Below, in pieces: positions 6,360 through 7,758 of a stretch of 7,758 bases of DNA. Numbering within the stretch: position 1 is the stretch's first letter; every line of letters starts with the position of its first letter. The notes under the pieces were generated by a model. It was not told the DNA's origin. It saw only the letters and a program-made list of their open reading frames with translations, and did no database searches. The stretch is taken from the NCBI GenBank assembly GCA_964493075.1, contig CAZBNU010000195.1, positions 1 through 7,758 on the forward strand, read 5' to 3'. A program made the position numbers and the translations under genes. The stretch is from SLFT01 sp964493075 (GTDB lineage Bacteria > Hydrogenedentota > Hydrogenedentia > Hydrogenedentales > CAITNO01).

Positions 6360-7475
6360 AAGACTGCCACCCACCCCCAGGTTGGATTCATCACCGGTCA
6401 GCGTGTCAATGAAATCACCGATAAACCGTGGGGAACCCTTCGGCGCAATAACTTCCTCTTCCCCTTCCGCCGCCTCTGCGGTTGATTCTTCCCCTACGTC
6501 GCCAAAGTCGCCGAAACCTTCAGCAACCGTATATGACTTGCGCCACATATCCGCTTTAACAAGGAAAACAAGTTCTCTGCGTGATTCCTGTTCGTCGCGG
6601 TTGCCCAGCGTGGAAGCAAGGGGGATTTTAGGGGTTTCAGACATCGGAGAAAGACGGTTTACGAGATTGTTAATCATGTTCTCGCTCTGGGTCAGCCAGG
6701 GAAGCGTGGAAAGATTCTTGTGTTTGGTGTTGCGATATAGTCCGCCGAGAATAAGCACCTGACCACTGCGCACCCACACGGTGGTTTGCATGCTCCTTGA
6801 TATAAACTCAGGAACACTGATTGCATTGGTGGCGCGGGTGAACACACTGCCTGAGGCAGCGATGCTGTCATCCAGCGCCACGGTGATGCGCTGGCCTTCT
6901 TCATTGATCTCCGCACTCAGGTTAAGCTGAACGTAGACATCTTCAGTGGTGTTTGGATTGTTATCTTCGTCCACCACCTGCAACGCGCTCACCGTCAACA
7001 TAACCCCCGTATCCCGAAAGTCAGTGGTCTGCACGGTTGTGGAACCTACCACCACCGTCTTTTCATAAGGTATTTTCTGGGTTGTCGCTATTTTGGTAGG
7101 TGTGGGAGCGCCTACCGGCACCATCACTTGGGGTTGCGAAAGAATAAAGGCACGGTTTTGATCGATAAGCGCCTGGAGGACAACCTCAAAATCACCGTAA
7201 TAAGTCGTAAGGCGGTCCAGGAAAAGCGTTATGCCCGACGAGGTGCTGGGAAACGCCAGGGAGGCGGCACTGATGATACCTTTGCCTGTGGCTACCTGAC
7301 CGTAGGGCCGGGGTTGCAAACGCTGCTTGAAATAGGCGCTCAAACCCATTTCCGACCCCTTGGAGGTCTGGAATTCAATGATTTTGACCGAAACATTGAC
7401 CTGCTGCTGTTCCTGTGAAACAGCAACCATACTGAATAGGACTGCCAGTATTATGATGCTTGTGTGATGCTTCAT
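6345..7475 (-). CDS. Divergent short secretin-like protein (partner of the downstream secretin)
   Basis: The 376-residue protein has a signal peptide (MKHHTSIIILAVLFSMVAVS) and begins its mature part almost at once with the secretin opening strand QVNVSVKIIEFQTSKGSEMG (25-44). Other secretin landmarks follow in order: ALIDQNRAFILSQPQVMVPVG (102-122) with KIPYEKT, FRDTGVMLTVSALQV (153-167), VPEFISRSMQTTVWV (221-235) and RSGQVLILGGLYR (236-248). After STLPWL (256-261), however, the usual P-x-x-G-x-x-F element is replaced by a 30-40 residue polar stretch, before RRELVFLVKADMW (299-311) resumes the family pattern. The tail is acidic (about 328-342), then Gly-rich. I chose ATG 7475 rather than ATG 7517: it puts the signal peptide at the N-terminus and starts 17 bases after the upstream gene's stop, though its ribosome binding site is weak (CGGA). 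The protein likely sits in or near the outer membrane with its partner; this is inference. Confidence 0.8.
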   Translation of the reverse strand: MKHHTSIIILAVLFSMVAVSQEQQQVNVSVKIIEFQTSKGSEMGLSAYFKQRLQPRPYGQVATGKGIISAASLAFPSTSSGITLFLDRLTTYYGDFEVVLQALIDQNRAFILSQPQVMVPVGAPTPTKIATTQKIPYEKTVVVGSTTVQTTDFRDTGVMLTVSALQVVDEDNNPNTTEDVYVQLNLSAEINEEGQRITVALDDSIAASGSVFTRATNAISVPEFISRSMQTTVWVRSGQVLILGGLYRNTKHKNLSTLPWLTQSENMINNLVNRLSPMSETPKIPLASTLGNRDEQESRRELVFLVKADMWRKSYTVAEGFGDFGDVGEESTAEAAEGEEEVIAPKGSPRFIGDFIDTLTGDESNLGVGGSLGGRD

Positions 7476-7492
7476 TATCAGTATAATCCGGT

Positions 7493-7758
7493 CTAAGGCC
7501 GAAATGTTCCCAAACATTCATGACGGGCTACGTTGTGGATATTATCAAACTGGGAAAATTGCACACTGAACGCACGTACTTCACCGGGGCGAAGCGTACC
7601 AAGGTTGACGGTTTTGGTGTCATAGACCATGTGTCCAAAACCGTAAATGGTGGTTATAATCCTGACATCTTCCAAGGCACGCTGACTCTGGTTAACCGCC
7701 TGACCGGTTACATTGTAGTAGCGTTGATTTGAAGTGGCGGGCCACCCTTCAAAGCGCC
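7493..7758 (-). CDS. C-terminal part of an FxLYD-like domain protein (5' end outside window)
   Basis: The frame is open from the right window edge to the TAG at 7495-7493, giving 87 visible residues. The segment YYNVTGQAVNQSQRALEDV (about 13-31 of the visible part), then IITTIYGFGHMVYDTKTV, then GTLRPGEVRAFSVQF, follows the layout of FxLYD domains: a 'v-G-x-v-N' strand, a beta strand with a tyrosine turn, and 'L-x-PGE-x-x-x-F'. These domains occur in exported or surface-anchored bacterial proteins and have no known catalytic role. Two short conserved-looking motifs end the protein (DNIHNVARHEC). It is the first visible gene of an operon with the two secretin-like genes; the next start is 17 bases after its stop. 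The N-terminus, and so any signal peptide or other domain, cannot be seen. A TTG at 7675 is not a credible start because the domain begins before it. Confidence 0.65.
   Translation of the reverse strand, partial: RFEGWPATSNQRYYNVTGQAVNQSQRALEDVRIITTIYGFGHMVYDTKTVNLGTLRPGEVRAFSVQFSQFDNIHNVARHECLGTFRP

Noticed and set aside
5906..6412. A 168-codon open frame on the plus strand opposite the secretin genes
   Set aside because: Antisense to the secretin coding frame; the Ala/Gly-rich stretch mirrors the Ala/Pro linker of the secretin rather than forming its own domain.
7476..7517. Upstream ATG at 7517 as the start of the divergent secretin-like gene
   Set aside because: It would overlap the FxLYD-like gene by 25 bases, bury the signal peptide 14 residues in, and has no ribosome binding site.
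1..7758. tRNA, rRNA, CRISPR array, insertion sequence or integrase signals
   Set aside because: No cloverleaf-like gene, no regularly spaced repeats, no terminal inverted repeats and no transposase-like frame were seen by eye; a covariance-model scan was not possible here.

Overview
The window looks like chromosome from a Gram-negative bacterium. Two genes encode secretin-family outer-membrane domains, at least four products carry clear N-terminal signal peptides, and yebC and ruvC are ordinary bacterial housekeeping genes. I see no phage, transposon, tRNA, rRNA or CRISPR signal. Base composition is roughly balanced except for an AT-rich stretch in the first 300 bases. I cannot fix the taxon. 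The mix of exported hypothetical proteins and short stand-alone secretins would suit an environmental lineage (PVC-like or a related uncultured phylum), but that is a guess.

Left part, plus strand: the 3' end of a gene for a protein with two PepSY-like repeats (2-553); a 211-base gap holding a hairpin and a good sigma70-type promoter; an exported protein made of two fused carbon-nitrogen hydrolase (nitrilase-superfamily) domains, each with a visible Glu-Lys-Cys triad (765-2492); a 240-base gap; and an exported protein of unknown function that appears internally duplicated (2733-3785). A strong intrinsic terminator (3802-3844) closes this half.

Right part, minus strand: two transcription blocks. 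yebC (5103-4351) and ruvC (4349-3852) form a tight pair, one base apart, behind a promoter with an extended TGC-TATAAT -10. ruvC ends against the terminator of the convergent plus-strand gene. Farther right is an operon that enters from beyond the window: the C-terminus of an FxLYD-like protein (to 7493), a divergent short secretin (7475-6345) and a more canonical short secretin (6345-5263). The two secretin genes share one base in a TAATG junction.

The main biological interest is the pair of unequal, N-domain-less secretins encoded back to back after an FxLYD-like protein. The secreted tandem nitrilase and the duplicated exported protein come next. The two plus-strand genes for exported proteins also share short sequence blocks in their leaders, which hints at common regulation, but the evidence is weak.
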